Shown here piece by piece: positions 17,190 to 25,628 of a stretch of DNA of 64,000 nucleotides (its first letter is position 1; every line of letters starts with the position of its first letter). The position numbers and the translations under genes are program-made. The notes beneath the pieces are model-generated. The model had not been told where the DNA came from, ran no database searches, and saw only the letters and a list, made by a program, of their open reading frames with translations. The DNA is from Stigmatella aurantiaca DW4/3-1 (GTDB lineage: Bacteria > Myxococcota > Myxococcia > Myxococcales > Myxococcaceae). Where the stretch lies: positions 8,636,893-8,700,892 of the forward strand of contig NC_014623.1 in assembly GCF_000165485.1 (NCBI RefSeq), read 5' to 3'.

Positions 17190-17222
17190 CCGGCGGGCAC
17201 AGCGTAGCGCACCCCCCGCCGG
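17190..17222 (-). terminator. Hairpin between the carA-like and carH-like genes
   Basis: A perfect 8-bp inverted repeat, CCGGCGGG (17190-17197) / CCCGCCGG (17215-17222), 29 bp after the carA stop. It could end or attenuate the operon before carH; there is no U-tract. Confidence 0.45.
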
Positions 17223-17250
17223 ATCGGGACGCCGGGTGCGGCCCTCCGGC

Positions 17251-18114
17251 TCACGTGCGGTTAGAGGCACCCCGGGCCTGCTGCCACTGCGCCATCATCT
17301 CACTGGCCGTCTCCGCATACTGCGCACCGGCCGAAAAAATGGCTTTGAGGTGCTCCCGCGCGGCCGCGCCTCCCACCACCACCAGCACGGGCGAACAGGC
17401 TTGCACGCACTCGCGCAACACCGCCGCCATCTCCTCCGGCTCCCGGTGGCGCACGAAGGACAGGGCCACCAGGTCCGGCCGCACCTGGGCGCACGCGCTG
17501 CGCAGGGCCTCGGCCGGCGTGTCCGCGCCCAGCATCGTCACCCGCCAACCCCTCCGCTTCAGGTACAACCCCAGCGCCAGCAGGCCTCCTTCGTGGTGGT
17601 CCCTCGCGGGGCATGCCAGCACCACGCGGGGGCCTTCCTGCCGCGTCCCTTCCGCCGCCATCAACGCGCTCAGCCTCTGGCGGATCAACGCCGAGGCCAT
17701 GTGCTCGCGGGCGATGTCCAGCCGCCCCCCCATCTCCCGGAGCAGGGGCAGGAGGAAGCCATCGCAGTACGTGTCCACGTCCATGGAGGCCTGCCCTTCG
17801 TCCAGCACCCGCTGGGCCTCGTCCGTGTCCATGCCCATCACCGCGGACCAGAAGCGCTCCGAGAGCCGCTCCCCCGCGGGCAGCGCACCCACCGGCAGGG
17901 CCTTCACCTGAGCGATGGCCTCGCTCACCGACAGCCCCTCCTCGATGAGCTTCGCCACTCGGCGGATGTTCTCCACTTCCTCGCGCGTGTAGGCGCGGTA
18001 GTTGTTCTCACTGCGGTGCGGGCGTGGGAAGCCATGGCGCCGCTCCCAGGCGCGCAAGGTGGCCTCGCGAATGCCGGTCAGCCGGGCAATGGTGCGGATG
18101 CGCAGCAGGCTCAT
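17251..18114 (-). CDS. carA: CarA-type MerR/B12-domain repressor of carotenogenesis
   Basis: A 287-residue paralogue of the next gene. MerR domain (about 3-70, RIRTIARLTGIREATL, RAWERRHGFPRP), helical linker, and a cobalamin-binding domain with D172-x-H174-x-x-G177. The helical region keeps Glu137-His138, but the photosensing Trp is absent: Glu127 stands at the W-x9-EH position. I recall M. xanthus CarA as a repressor that works without B12 and is antagonised by CarS, which fits this loss. The ATG at 18114 overlaps the acyltransferase stop by 4 nt. Its target should be the four-repeat operator before crtE. Confidence 0.88.
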   Translation of the reverse strand: MSLLRIRTIARLTGIREATLRAWERRHGFPRPHRSENNYRAYTREEVENIRRVAKLIEEGLSVSEAIAQVKALPVGALPAGERLSERFWSAVMGMDTDEAQRVLDEGQASMDVDTYCDGFLLPLLREMGGRLDIAREHMASALIRQRLSALMAAEGTRQEGPRVVLACPARDHHEGGLLALGLYLKRRGWRVTMLGADTPAEALRSACAQVRPDLVALSFVRHREPEEMAAVLRECVQACSPVLVVVGGAAAREHLKAIFSAGAQYAETASEMMAQWQQARGASNRT

Positions 18115-18788
18115 GCCCGCATTCTCCTCAGCGCGTCCCACCGCTCCGCTACCCCGCTGCCCCCCGCTACCTTCAGGGTAAAGCCCTCCGGGCTCGCCGC
18201 CGAGGCCACCCGCTGCACCACCGCCCCCAGCGACTCCTGGAACAGCGACAGGGGGCCGGGCCCATGCGGGGGACCCACCTCCACCAGCACCTCCGGCCGC
18301 TCGTGCTCGAAGAAGGCGTAGCGGAACGCCACGGGCAGGCACTCCACCCGGCCAGCCCGCGCCAGCAGTTCCACACCCCGCTCGAGCCGCAACGGGAGCA
18401 CGCCAAAGGGCCGGTGCTCTCCTTCCGGGAACACCCCCACCGCCGCCCGCGGCCTTCGCATCAGCTCCCGCGCATAGCGCAGGGACTCCAGCGAGGAGGC
18501 GGCATCTCCGGGCCGGATGCTGAAGGCCCCGATGCGCGCCAGGAAGCGGTAGCGCCGCAGGTTCTTCTCCTCCATCAGGCAGTACGCGTCCCACCCGGCG
18601 GCCTGCCCCAACTGGTGCAGCACGAAGCCGTCCCACCAGTTCGAGTGGTTCATGTAGACGAGACGGGCCTCCGGGCCGGGGGGCAGCGTGCCTCGCACCC
18701 ACAAGCCCCGGAACATGGACCGGAACTTCCAGCCCACGTAGCGGTCCAGCAGCCAGCCGAATGGCCCTCCCTTCTGCGCTCGAATCAA
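18111..18788 (-). CDS. PlsC-like acyltransferase (carotenoid glycoside ester synthesis)
   Basis: About 225 residues of the lysophosphatidate-acyltransferase fold. NHSNWWD is the catalytic H-x4-D block and FPEG the second substrate block. Its place between crtYd and carA, in an operon that also holds a glycosyltransferase, suggests it esterifies a fatty acid onto a carotenoid glycoside, as in myxobacton-type esters. The proposed start is the TTG at 18788, which overlaps the crtYd stop (TTGA) and has GGGAGG upstream. If wrong, the start would be a codon or two further inside. Role inferred from context. Confidence 0.78.
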   Translation of the reverse strand: MIRAQKGGPFGWLLDRYVGWKFRSMFRGLWVRGTLPPGPEARLVYMNHSNWWDGFVLHQLGQAAGWDAYCLMEEKNLRRYRFLARIGAFSIRPGDAASSLESLRYARELMRRPRAAVGVFPEGEHRPFGVLPLRLERGVELLARAGRVECLPVAFRYAFFEHERPEVLVEVGPPHGPGPLSLFQESLGAVVQRVASAASPEGFTLKVAGGSGVAERWDALRRMRA

Positions 18789-19141
18789 GGCACCCGGGCC
18801 TCCCTCAAGCTCCACAACGCCGTGAACAAGGCCAACCCCAGGGAAACCAGCACGCTGGTGATCAAGAAGAACAGCACCTCTTCCAAGGGAACCTTCCCCA
18901 GGTAGATCCCCAGGTGCTTGCCCTCGCCGAAGTTCCAGATGCCCGCGGCGATGGCCAGGTGGTCCGCGACCGACAGGTAGGCCCCCACCATGAAGGCCGG
19001 TGGCAACACCGCCCGCAGCACCGCCCCCGTGCGCTCGCGGTAGTGCCAGAACAGCATCCCCAGCTGGAAGGCGATGACGGGCAGCGCCCACCCCAGCAGG
19101 TGAACGAGGTAGGCCCAGCGCCCCTCCATCAGCCCGCTCAT
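18785..19141 (-). CDS. crtYd: Lycopene cyclase subunit, CrtYd type
   Basis: A 118-residue membrane protein with three hydrophobic segments. PLEEVLFFLIT is the conserved acidic motif of the CrtYc/CrtYd/CarRP heterodimeric lycopene cyclases. It overlaps the crtYc stop (ATGA) and is followed by the acyltransferase with a TTGA overlap. Two short cyclase halves are typical of actinobacteria and myxobacteria; together they form one beta-ionone ring or both. Confidence 0.88.
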   Translation of the reverse strand: MSGLMEGRWAYLVHLLGWALPVIAFQLGMLFWHYRERTGAVLRAVLPPAFMVGAYLSVADHLAIAAGIWNFGEGKHLGIYLGKVPLEEVLFFLITSVLVSLGLALFTALWSLREARVP

Positions 19142-19515
19142 GGCAACACCTCCCGCGGCTTCAGGGCCGTGTCCCGCTTCGGAGAAGGGACCGCCCGGCG
19201 TCGCGTCTCTCCCGCCAGCGCCCTCGCCAGCCGCGCCCTCGCCCACAGCCCCACCAGCAGGGTCTGCAGGCCAAAGAAGAGGTACTCCTCCAGCGGCAAA
19301 TACCCCAGCTTGAGGCCCCAGATGCGCCCGGCTTCGAAGCCCCACAACCCCCACTTCACCGCCAGGTTGTCCCAGGGCGACGTCGCCGCGTACACCACGA
19401 TGAGCAGCAACCCCATGGGCGCCAGGCTCCGGGCCGTGAACGTCTTCCGGTACCGCACCACCAGAAAGAGGAGGGGCAGCACCACGAACACTCCGAGGAA
19501 ACGCGCGTACGTCAT
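19138..19515 (-). CDS. crtYc: Lycopene cyclase subunit, CrtYc type
   Basis: A 125-residue membrane protein with about three segments, containing SPWDN and GYLPLEEYLFFGLQT, the paired motifs of the CrtYc half of lycopene cyclase. Start and stop both sit in 4-nt overlaps with neighbours (glycosyltransferase upstream, crtYd downstream), which fits equal production of the two subunits. Confidence 0.88.
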   Translation of the reverse strand: MTYARFLGVFVVLPLLFLVVRYRKTFTARSLAPMGLLLIVVYAATSPWDNLAVKWGLWGFEAGRIWGLKLGYLPLEEYLFFGLQTLLVGLWARARLARALAGETRRRAVPSPKRDTALKPREVLP

Positions 19516-20648
19516 CCCCGACCTCCGCTGAACTCGGGCCACTCTGGCGCCATTCGGCCGCCGCGCCGCAGCGCATAGGTCCGCCCGCGCCATGTCACCT
19601 TCGCCTGTCCCCACGAGCGCACGAACGCCGCGAGCAGCAGCGCCTCCCCCAGCCACCACGAGGCGGCCACCGCCCACAGGCCAGGCGCCGCGGCGGCCCG
19701 CCACGGGCCCTCGGGGGGCACCGTCAGCACCGCCAGCCGCCAGGACAGCAATGTGCGCACCAGCACCAGCGCGCCCGTCGCCGCCGCCAGCGCCCCCGAG
19801 CCCAGCACCGCGCTCAGCACCACGAGCGGCAGCGTCGGCGTGAAGAGCAGCGGCACCGTCGGGTAGAGCGCCGGCCGGTGGCTGGCCAGCACCTTCATCC
19901 ACCGCGTGAAGCGCGCCAGCGCGGGGCGCCACGAGGGCTCGGGCCCCAGGGGCACCAGCGCGGGCGCCTCCGCCAGCGCCACGTTCATCCCCCGCGCGTG
20001 GAGCCGCCGGGACAGCTCCAGGTCCTCGCCGATGTGGTCTCCCAGCCCGCGCAACTCCTGGATCGCCCCGGGCGACAACCCCAGCGCCTTGCCGCACACC
20101 GCCTGGGCGCCCACGCTCATCGCATGCAGGGCCCGGAAGCTGTGGTGCGTGTGGCGCAGCAACCCCGTCACCGCCCAGCCCACGGCGCCGTGAGCCCCCA
20201 CGGGCGTGGGCGCCGCCGTGCTCAGCGCCGCGCCCGATGCCACCGGCCCCGCCAGCCCCTCCACCAGTGCGCCCGTCACCGCCACGTCCGCGTCCACCGC
20301 CAGCACCACCCGCTCCCCCACGTCCAGCGCCGCCAGGGCGTACAGCAGATGGCCCACCTTGCGGTTCGGTGTGGGGGGATCACTCGGCAACCATCGGATT
20401 CCCGGCCCCAACCGGGGCCGGTACGGGGACACCACCACCTGCTCCAGCGGGCCCGCATAGTCCACCGGCTGGGAGAGGTTTTCCAACTCCCGGGGCGTGG
20501 GCTCGTCCACCGGCCGCAGCAACAGCACGGGCACCCGCGTGGGCGTGGCGGCCCGCCGCTCCACGCGCAGCAGCCGGAACAGCGCCACCGCGCTGAAGCC
20601 CGCGGCGAGCACCGCCCAGCCCACGCCCAGGAGCGCCCCGAGGCTCAT
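19512..20648 (-). CDS. GT2/GT21-like glycosyltransferase, probably for carotenoids
   Basis: A 378-residue membrane-bound glycosyltransferase with an N-terminal anchor and C-terminal hydrophobic helices. Visible motifs: DADVAV (DxD), GEDLELSRRLHARG, and RFTRW, the (Q/R)xxRW block of ceramide-glucosyltransferase-like enzymes. Inside this operon the likely acceptor is the 1'-hydroxyl made by CrtC, giving a carotenoid glucoside. Starts with an ATGA overlap on the crtC stop. Confidence 0.8.
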   Translation of the reverse strand: MSLGALLGVGWAVLAAGFSAVALFRLLRVERRAATPTRVPVLLLRPVDEPTPRELENLSQPVDYAGPLEQVVVSPYRPRLGPGIRWLPSDPPTPNRKVGHLLYALAALDVGERVVLAVDADVAVTGALVEGLAGPVASGAALSTAAPTPVGAHGAVGWAVTGLLRHTHHSFRALHAMSVGAQAVCGKALGLSPGAIQELRGLGDHIGEDLELSRRLHARGMNVALAEAPALVPLGPEPSWRPALARFTRWMKVLASHRPALYPTVPLLFTPTLPLVVLSAVLGSGALAAATGALVLVRTLLSWRLAVLTVPPEGPWRAAAAPGLWAVAASWWLGEALLLAAFVRSWGQAKVTWRGRTYALRRGGRMAPEWPEFSGGRG

Positions 20649-21568
20649 GAGGACCGCTCCACACGCGTGCGGAAGTGCGCCATCCATCGGATGTAGGGCA
20701 GGTGAAAGCGCCGGAAGTCCGCCACCTCCCCCAGGGTGTCCAACCCGTTCCGCCGGGCCTCCACGCGCGCGTAGAAGGGCGAGGACTCCAGCAGCTTCGC
20801 CTCCCCCACCATCAGGGGGCCCGCGTGCAGATGGCGCGGCACCCGGAGGCCCCAGCCCGTGCGCCCCATGGACGGCACCGCCAGCCCGTGCGCCTCGCGC
20901 TCGCACTGCACCCCCTGCTCCCCCGCCTTCACCCGCACGGGGGCCACCCCACCGGGCAGCACGTAGTCCACCACCGTCTCCTGGCCCCCGTGCGTGCGCG
21001 CCCAGCGCCAGCCAGGGAGCCGCGCGCCCAGTTGCTCCGCGCCGTGGTTCGTGTCGTGGTAGCCCAATCCCTCGAGCACCTGCCCCTCGGTCACCCACTC
21101 CAGCCGGGCCCGGGCCCGCGGCGCCATGGGCTGCCACCAATGCGGCAGGTCCGGCACCAGTTGCACCTCTGTCCCCAGCGGCGTGAGCGGCTCCAGCGTC
21201 AGGTTCGCCCGCACGGGGCGGCCCCAGGGCGCCGTGCGCTCCTCCACCTCCATGCGCACCCGGTTGCCCTCGTAGCTGAGCGTGGAGCCACCAATGCGCA
21301 GCCGCCACGCGGACTCCAGCGCCAGGTGCGGGTACTCACTGAGCACCCAGCACAGGCGCACGCCCTTGCGGTACAGGGCGAAATTCACCGCGGCATGCTC
21401 CCAGGGCTGTCCCCCCTGGCGCGCCGTCACCGAGTACCGCGGCGAAAAGAGCGAGCCCACCATGAAGATGAAGACGGCGCTGTACTCGCCCGAGGTGACG
21501 TCCGCGTAGTACCAGCGGTACGTCCCGGGACCGGATGGGAGTGATGGCAGTACGGGTGATGAACTCAT
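20645..21568 (-). CDS. crtC: Carotenoid 1,2-hydratase
   Basis: A 307-residue enzyme of the CrtC family, which adds water across the terminal 1,2 double bond of acyclic carotenoids. Recognised by YRWYYADVTSGEYSAVFIFM near the N-terminus, GYHDTNHG in the middle, and the all-beta character. The start overlaps the crtD stop by 4 nt. It would provide the hydroxyl for glycosylation by the next gene. Confidence 0.88.
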   Translation of the reverse strand: MSSSPVLPSLPSGPGTYRWYYADVTSGEYSAVFIFMVGSLFSPRYSVTARQGGQPWEHAAVNFALYRKGVRLCWVLSEYPHLALESAWRLRIGGSTLSYEGNRVRMEVEERTAPWGRPVRANLTLEPLTPLGTEVQLVPDLPHWWQPMAPRARARLEWVTEGQVLEGLGYHDTNHGAEQLGARLPGWRWARTHGGQETVVDYVLPGGVAPVRVKAGEQGVQCEREAHGLAVPSMGRTGWGLRVPRHLHAGPLMVGEAKLLESSPFYARVEARRNGLDTLGEVADFRRFHLPYIRWMAHFRTRVERSS

Positions 21569-23064
21569 GCGTCCCCTCCTCTCAGGTGTCCAGATGTCAT
21601 CCGCGCGGCGAAGTGTCCCGAGAGCATCACCATCGGCACGCCGCCCCCCGGGTGCGTTCCCCCCCCCACGAAGAACAGGCCCGGCGAGGAGCCGCGAATG
21701 CGGGGCCGCCGGAACGCCCCCAGCTTGCCGTGCGGCAAGAACCCATAAATGGAGCCGCCCGGAGCCCCCTGCGCCGCCCAATCCACCGGCGTGCGCTGCC
21801 CCAGCACCTTCACCCGCCCCTTCAGCTCCGGGAAGTGCGCGTACAGCTTCTCGAAGGCCTGCGCGCGCACCCGCTCGGCATGCCCGGCCCACGCCTCCGT
21901 CTCCTGGGCGGCCGCCGCCCGGGCCGTGGGCAACGCGGGCGCGTTCACCATCACGAACAGGCCCGCGCGCCCCGGCGGCGCCATCGAGTCATCCGTGGCC
22001 CCCGGGGCGCACACGTACACCGTCGGATCCGTGGCCAGCCGCCCGGAGAACAGCTCGCTGAACTCGCGCCGGTAGTCCCGGCCAAAGAGCACGGAGTGGT
22101 GCGGCACGGAGGGACGGCCCGCCACCTCCAGCAACATCACGACGCCCGAGAGCGCCAGGGGCTCCCCCTCCCGGCGCAGGGACGCGAGCGGATCGGCGTT
22201 CACCACCACGCTGTCGTACGCCTCGGCCTCCCCCACGGGACCCACCCGCCATGCGCCCTGCGCGTCGCGCTCATAGCGCGCCTGCGCGTTGAGACACACG
22301 GTCACCCCCTGGCGCCGCACCGCCTGGCCCAGCGCTTCCACCAGCGCGCCGATGCCCCCGCGCACGTGGTGCGTTCCATAGGCCCGCTCGATGTGGGGAA
22401 TGAGCGCGAAGGCCGCGCTCGCCTCGTAGGGCGAAGCCCCCGTGTACGTGGCGAAGCGGCCCACGAACTGCTGCAGGTGCTCCGTTTTGAAGTGCCGCTC
22501 GGCCAGCGCATGCAGCGTGGACAGCCGCAGGCCCGCCCGCACCGCGCCCAGCCCCCGGCGCGCCACACGTGCCATGAAGCCAGACATCCCCTCGTAGGGC
22601 GCTTCCAGATAGGGCTCGCCCGCTGCTTGGTGGATGGCCTCCGCCTCTTGATAGAAGGACAGAACGCCAGACCGCTCGCTGGGCCGCAGCTCCCCGGCGC
22701 TGTCCGCCATGCGCTCCAGGTCCTTGTAGGCCGTGAAGACGCACCCGTCCCCGTAGCGGTACACACACTGCCGCTCCAGCTCCAGGAAGGGGGGCAGCAG
22801 ATCCAACGCCCCCAGCGCCTCGAAAGTGCCCCGCACCAGGTGCGGCAGCGTCAGCAGCGTGGGGCCCGTGTCCAGGGTGATGCCCTCCAGGGTCACCCCC
22901 TGGGCCTTGCCCCCCAAGGTGGGGCCGCGCTCGAAGAGGGTGACGTCATGCCCCTCCTTCGCCAGCAACCCGGCGGCCGTCAGGCCCCCAATGCCCCCGC
23001 CAATCACCGCGATGCGGTGGCGCTTCATCCGAGCCGTCCCTGGAGTCGCCATGCCTTCGCTCAT
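21565..23064 (-). CDS. crtD: CrtI-family carotenoid desaturase, CrtD type
   Basis: A 499-residue FAD enzyme. The N-terminal dinucleotide fold is GGGIGGLTAAGLL and the C-terminal FAD motif is FFVGGGTHPGGGVPMV. It is a diverged paralogue of the CrtI encoded two genes upstream. Its position before crtC matches the 1-hydroxycarotenoid 3,4-desaturase (CrtD) of related clusters. A role as a second phytoene/lycopene-type desaturase cannot be excluded. Coupled to crtB by an ATGA overlap, which also favours the ATG at 23064 over the inner one at MKRHRI. Confidence 0.82.
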   Translation of the reverse strand: MSEGMATPGTARMKRHRIAVIGGGIGGLTAAGLLAKEGHDVTLFERGPTLGGKAQGVTLEGITLDTGPTLLTLPHLVRGTFEALGALDLLPPFLELERQCVYRYGDGCVFTAYKDLERMADSAGELRPSERSGVLSFYQEAEAIHQAAGEPYLEAPYEGMSGFMARVARRGLGAVRAGLRLSTLHALAERHFKTEHLQQFVGRFATYTGASPYEASAAFALIPHIERAYGTHHVRGGIGALVEALGQAVRRQGVTVCLNAQARYERDAQGAWRVGPVGEAEAYDSVVVNADPLASLRREGEPLALSGVVMLLEVAGRPSVPHHSVLFGRDYRREFSELFSGRLATDPTVYVCAPGATDDSMAPPGRAGLFVMVNAPALPTARAAAAQETEAWAGHAERVRAQAFEKLYAHFPELKGRVKVLGQRTPVDWAAQGAPGGSIYGFLPHGKLGAFRRPRIRGSSPGLFFVGGGTHPGGGVPMVMLSGHFAARMTSGHLRGGDA

Positions 23065-24071
23065 CCCTGAAACCCCGTTGGAAGCAGCGTCCCCCGCGCG
23101 TCGCCCGCGGACAGGGGCATCACCGCCGCGGGCCGGACCATGGCCGCCACGGCCAGCGCCAGCTTGCGGCGGTCTGGGACATAGGCCCGCGCGCTGAACA
23201 CGTCGTAATCCCGCTCCTCGATGACGCGCAGGATGTCACCGTAGATGCCGCCCATCAGCCGCACCATGCGGCGGCTGCCCAGGCCCGTGAGGTAGGGCAG
23301 CCCGGCAGCCGCGCTCGCGTAGTAGGCGCGGGCCCGGCTGATCTGAAAGCGCATGAAGTTGCGCCACCGGTCCTCGACACGGCCCGCGCGCAGGTCCTCC
23401 TCGGACAGCCCAAAGGAGGCCAGCTCCGAGCTGGGCAAGTACACCCGCCCCCGCTCCAGGTCCTCCCGCACATCGCGCAGGATGTTGGTGAGCTGCATCC
23501 CCCGGCCCAGATCCGCCGCGTGCGCCACGGCGCGCTCATCCACGCACCCCAGCACCGGGGTGAGCATCAGCCCCACCACGCCCGCGACCCGGTAGCAATA
23601 CAGGTCCAGCTCCTCGAAGGTGGCGTAGCGGTGCTTCGTCAGGTCCATCTCCATGCCGGAGATGAGATCCTGAAAGGGCTGCTCGGGAATCCGGAAGCGG
23701 TGGATGCAGTGCTTGAGGGCGGCGAACTCGCCCTCGTTCCAGGGGCACTGCTCTTGCGCGCCCATCAGCCGCTGCGCGGGAGACTCCAGCCCGGGGGCCG
23801 CCAGCTCGGGCATGGGCAGGTACACCTCGGCCACCCGCTGCCGCGCCCGCTCCAGGCGCGCCTTCAGGTCCAGCGGCGCCGAGCCCTCACCGGTCTCATC
23901 CACCATGTCGTCCAGCCGCCGACAGAAGGCATACAGCGCGAAGGCCGCCTTGCGCCGCTCGCCGAACAGCAGGTACGAGGCAAAGAAGAAGCTCTTGGCG
24001 TGGTGGCGCGTCACGGCACGGGCCCACCGGTACCCTCGGGAGACCAAGTGGGGATCCTCGTGCGAGTTCAT
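23061..24071 (-). CDS. crtB: Phytoene synthase
   Basis: A 336-residue soluble prenyltransferase joining two GGPP to phytoene. First Asp-rich motif RRLDDMVDE (Asp54, Asp58), second motif in NILRDVREDLERGRVYLP. Length and motifs are standard. The start overlaps the crtI stop (ATGA). Confidence 0.94.
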   Translation of the reverse strand: MNSHEDPHLVSRGYRWARAVTRHHAKSFFFASYLLFGERRKAAFALYAFCRRLDDMVDETGEGSAPLDLKARLERARQRVAEVYLPMPELAAPGLESPAQRLMGAQEQCPWNEGEFAALKHCIHRFRIPEQPFQDLISGMEMDLTKHRYATFEELDLYCYRVAGVVGLMLTPVLGCVDERAVAHAADLGRGMQLTNILRDVREDLERGRVYLPSSELASFGLSEEDLRAGRVEDRWRNFMRFQISRARAYYASAAAGLPYLTGLGSRRMVRLMGGIYGDILRVIEERDYDVFSARAYVPDRRKLALAVAAMVRPAAVMPLSAGDARGTLLPTGFQG

Positions 24072-25618
24072 GACGCCCACCCCACCGGCGCCGGCACGGG
24101 CGCCCCCGGGGACAGGGGCAATTGGCTCTGCTGCGCCCACGCCAACATGCGCTCCACCACCAGCCGCGCGGAGATGAGCACCGTGGGCAGTCCGGTGCCC
24201 GGCTGCGTGGAGGCGCCCACGAAGAAGAGGTTCTTCACGCGCGCGTCCTGGTTGGAGGGACGGAAGGGGCCAATCTGGAAGAAGTTCTGCGCCAACCCGA
24301 ACGCGCTGCCGTGCATCAGGTTGAACGAAGACGCCCAATCATCCGGCGTGAAGACGCGCTCCACCTCCACATCCCGCTCGAGGTCCGGGTAGCCCAGCTC
24401 CGCGAGGCGCTGGAACACCTGTGCCCGCACGCGAGGCCCCTCCACCTTCCAGTCCACCCCGGGGTGCTGGCGTGGCACCGGCACCAGCACATACAGCGAA
24501 TCCTTGCCAGGCGGCGCCAGGCTGGGGTCCATGCGCGAGGGCACGTTGAGGTAGAAGCTGGGGTCTTCCGGCACGCGGAAGCGCTCGAAGATGTCGTCGA
24601 AGGAGCCCCGGTAGTCCCGGCCGAACACGACGGTGTGCTGACCCAACCCCTCGTACCGGCGCTTCAGCCCCAGGTAGAGCATGTAGCCACTGGAGGTGTA
24701 GCGCAGCGTGTCCTTGCGCTTGAGCGAAGTGGGCGCCCCGTCCAGGAGCTTCTCGTACACGTAGGGCAGGTCCGCGTTGCACAGCACCACGTCGGCCCGC
24801 ACCACCCGTCCCCCCTCCAGCTCCACGCCCGTGGCGCGCGCGCCCTCCGTGAGGATGCGCCGCACGGGGGCGCCATAGTGCAGCCGCACGCCCTCCTCCC
24901 GGGCCACCCGCTCCAGGGCCAGGGGAATGGCGTACAAGCCACCCTGGGGGAACCAGATGCCCACGCCCAGCTCCGTGAAGGGCAACAGGCCGTACACCGC
25001 CGGCGAGGCGAACGGCGACACCCCCAGGTACATCGTCTGGAACGTCATCGCCGCGCGCAGCCGCTCGTCCTGGAAGTAGCGGCTGACGTCCGCGTACATG
25101 CGGCGGTGAGCCCGGACCTTGAAGATCTTCGCCAGCACGCCCGGCGAGAAGTAGTCCATGAGGCCCGAATAGTTGCGCCCCACCAGATGGTCCAGGCTGG
25201 TCCGGTACTGCACGCGCCCCTGTGCCAGGAAGGCCAGGTAGCGCTGGAAGCTGCCGGGTTCGATCCGCTCCAGCTCCTGCCCCATGGCGCACAGCTCGGA
25301 GGTGAAGGTGACGTCCGAGCCGTCGCGGAAGTGAATGCGGTAGTTCGTCTGGCACCGCAGCAACGTCAGGTAGTCCTCGATGCGGCGGCCCAGGGCCCGA
25401 AAGGTCTCCTCGAACACCTCCGGCATGAGCACGATGGTGGGTCCCATGTCCCACGTGAAGCCATCCACCTTCAGCTGGTTGCAGCGTCCACCGGGACCGT
25501 CTGTCTTCTCGAAGAGCTGCACGGCGAAACCCTGGCGCGCCAGCCGCGCCGCGGCCGCCAGTCCGCCCACGCCCGCGCCCACCACCACCGCCGTTGGCCT
25601 GCCTGACTCGTTGCCCAT
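24068..25618 (-). CDS. crtI: Phytoene desaturase
   Basis: A 516-residue FAD-dependent desaturase. GAGVGGLAAAARLARQG dinucleotide motif at about 14-30, FEKTDGPGGRC, and the C-terminal signature FFVGASTQPGTGLPTV. It introduces double bonds into phytoene. The ATG at 25618 has GAGG at a good distance, 10 bp after the crtE stop; this is the only junction between crtE and carA without a 4-nt overlap. I recall that M. xanthus needs a second, unlinked desaturase for full lycopene formation; whether that holds here is not visible. Confidence 0.92.
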   Translation of the reverse strand: MGNESGRPTAVVVGAGVGGLAAAARLARQGFAVQLFEKTDGPGGRCNQLKVDGFTWDMGPTIVLMPEVFEETFRALGRRIEDYLTLLRCQTNYRIHFRDGSDVTFTSELCAMGQELERIEPGSFQRYLAFLAQGRVQYRTSLDHLVGRNYSGLMDYFSPGVLAKIFKVRAHRRMYADVSRYFQDERLRAAMTFQTMYLGVSPFASPAVYGLLPFTELGVGIWFPQGGLYAIPLALERVAREEGVRLHYGAPVRRILTEGARATGVELEGGRVVRADVVLCNADLPYVYEKLLDGAPTSLKRKDTLRYTSSGYMLYLGLKRRYEGLGQHTVVFGRDYRGSFDDIFERFRVPEDPSFYLNVPSRMDPSLAPPGKDSLYVLVPVPRQHPGVDWKVEGPRVRAQVFQRLAELGYPDLERDVEVERVFTPDDWASSFNLMHGSAFGLAQNFFQIGPFRPSNQDARVKNLFFVGASTQPGTGLPTVLISARLVVERMLAWAQQSQLPLSPGAPVPAPVGWAS

Positions 25619-25628
25619 GGTTCGTTCC

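Noticed and set aside
13950..17207. 1085-codon plus-strand frame crossing the TPR, subtilase and carH genes
   Set aside because: It runs through three real genes, two of them on the other strand, and has no protein-like features.
17124..17250. Possible small gene between carA and carH
   Set aside because: Only a hairpin is visible; no start with ribosome site and no coherent frame.
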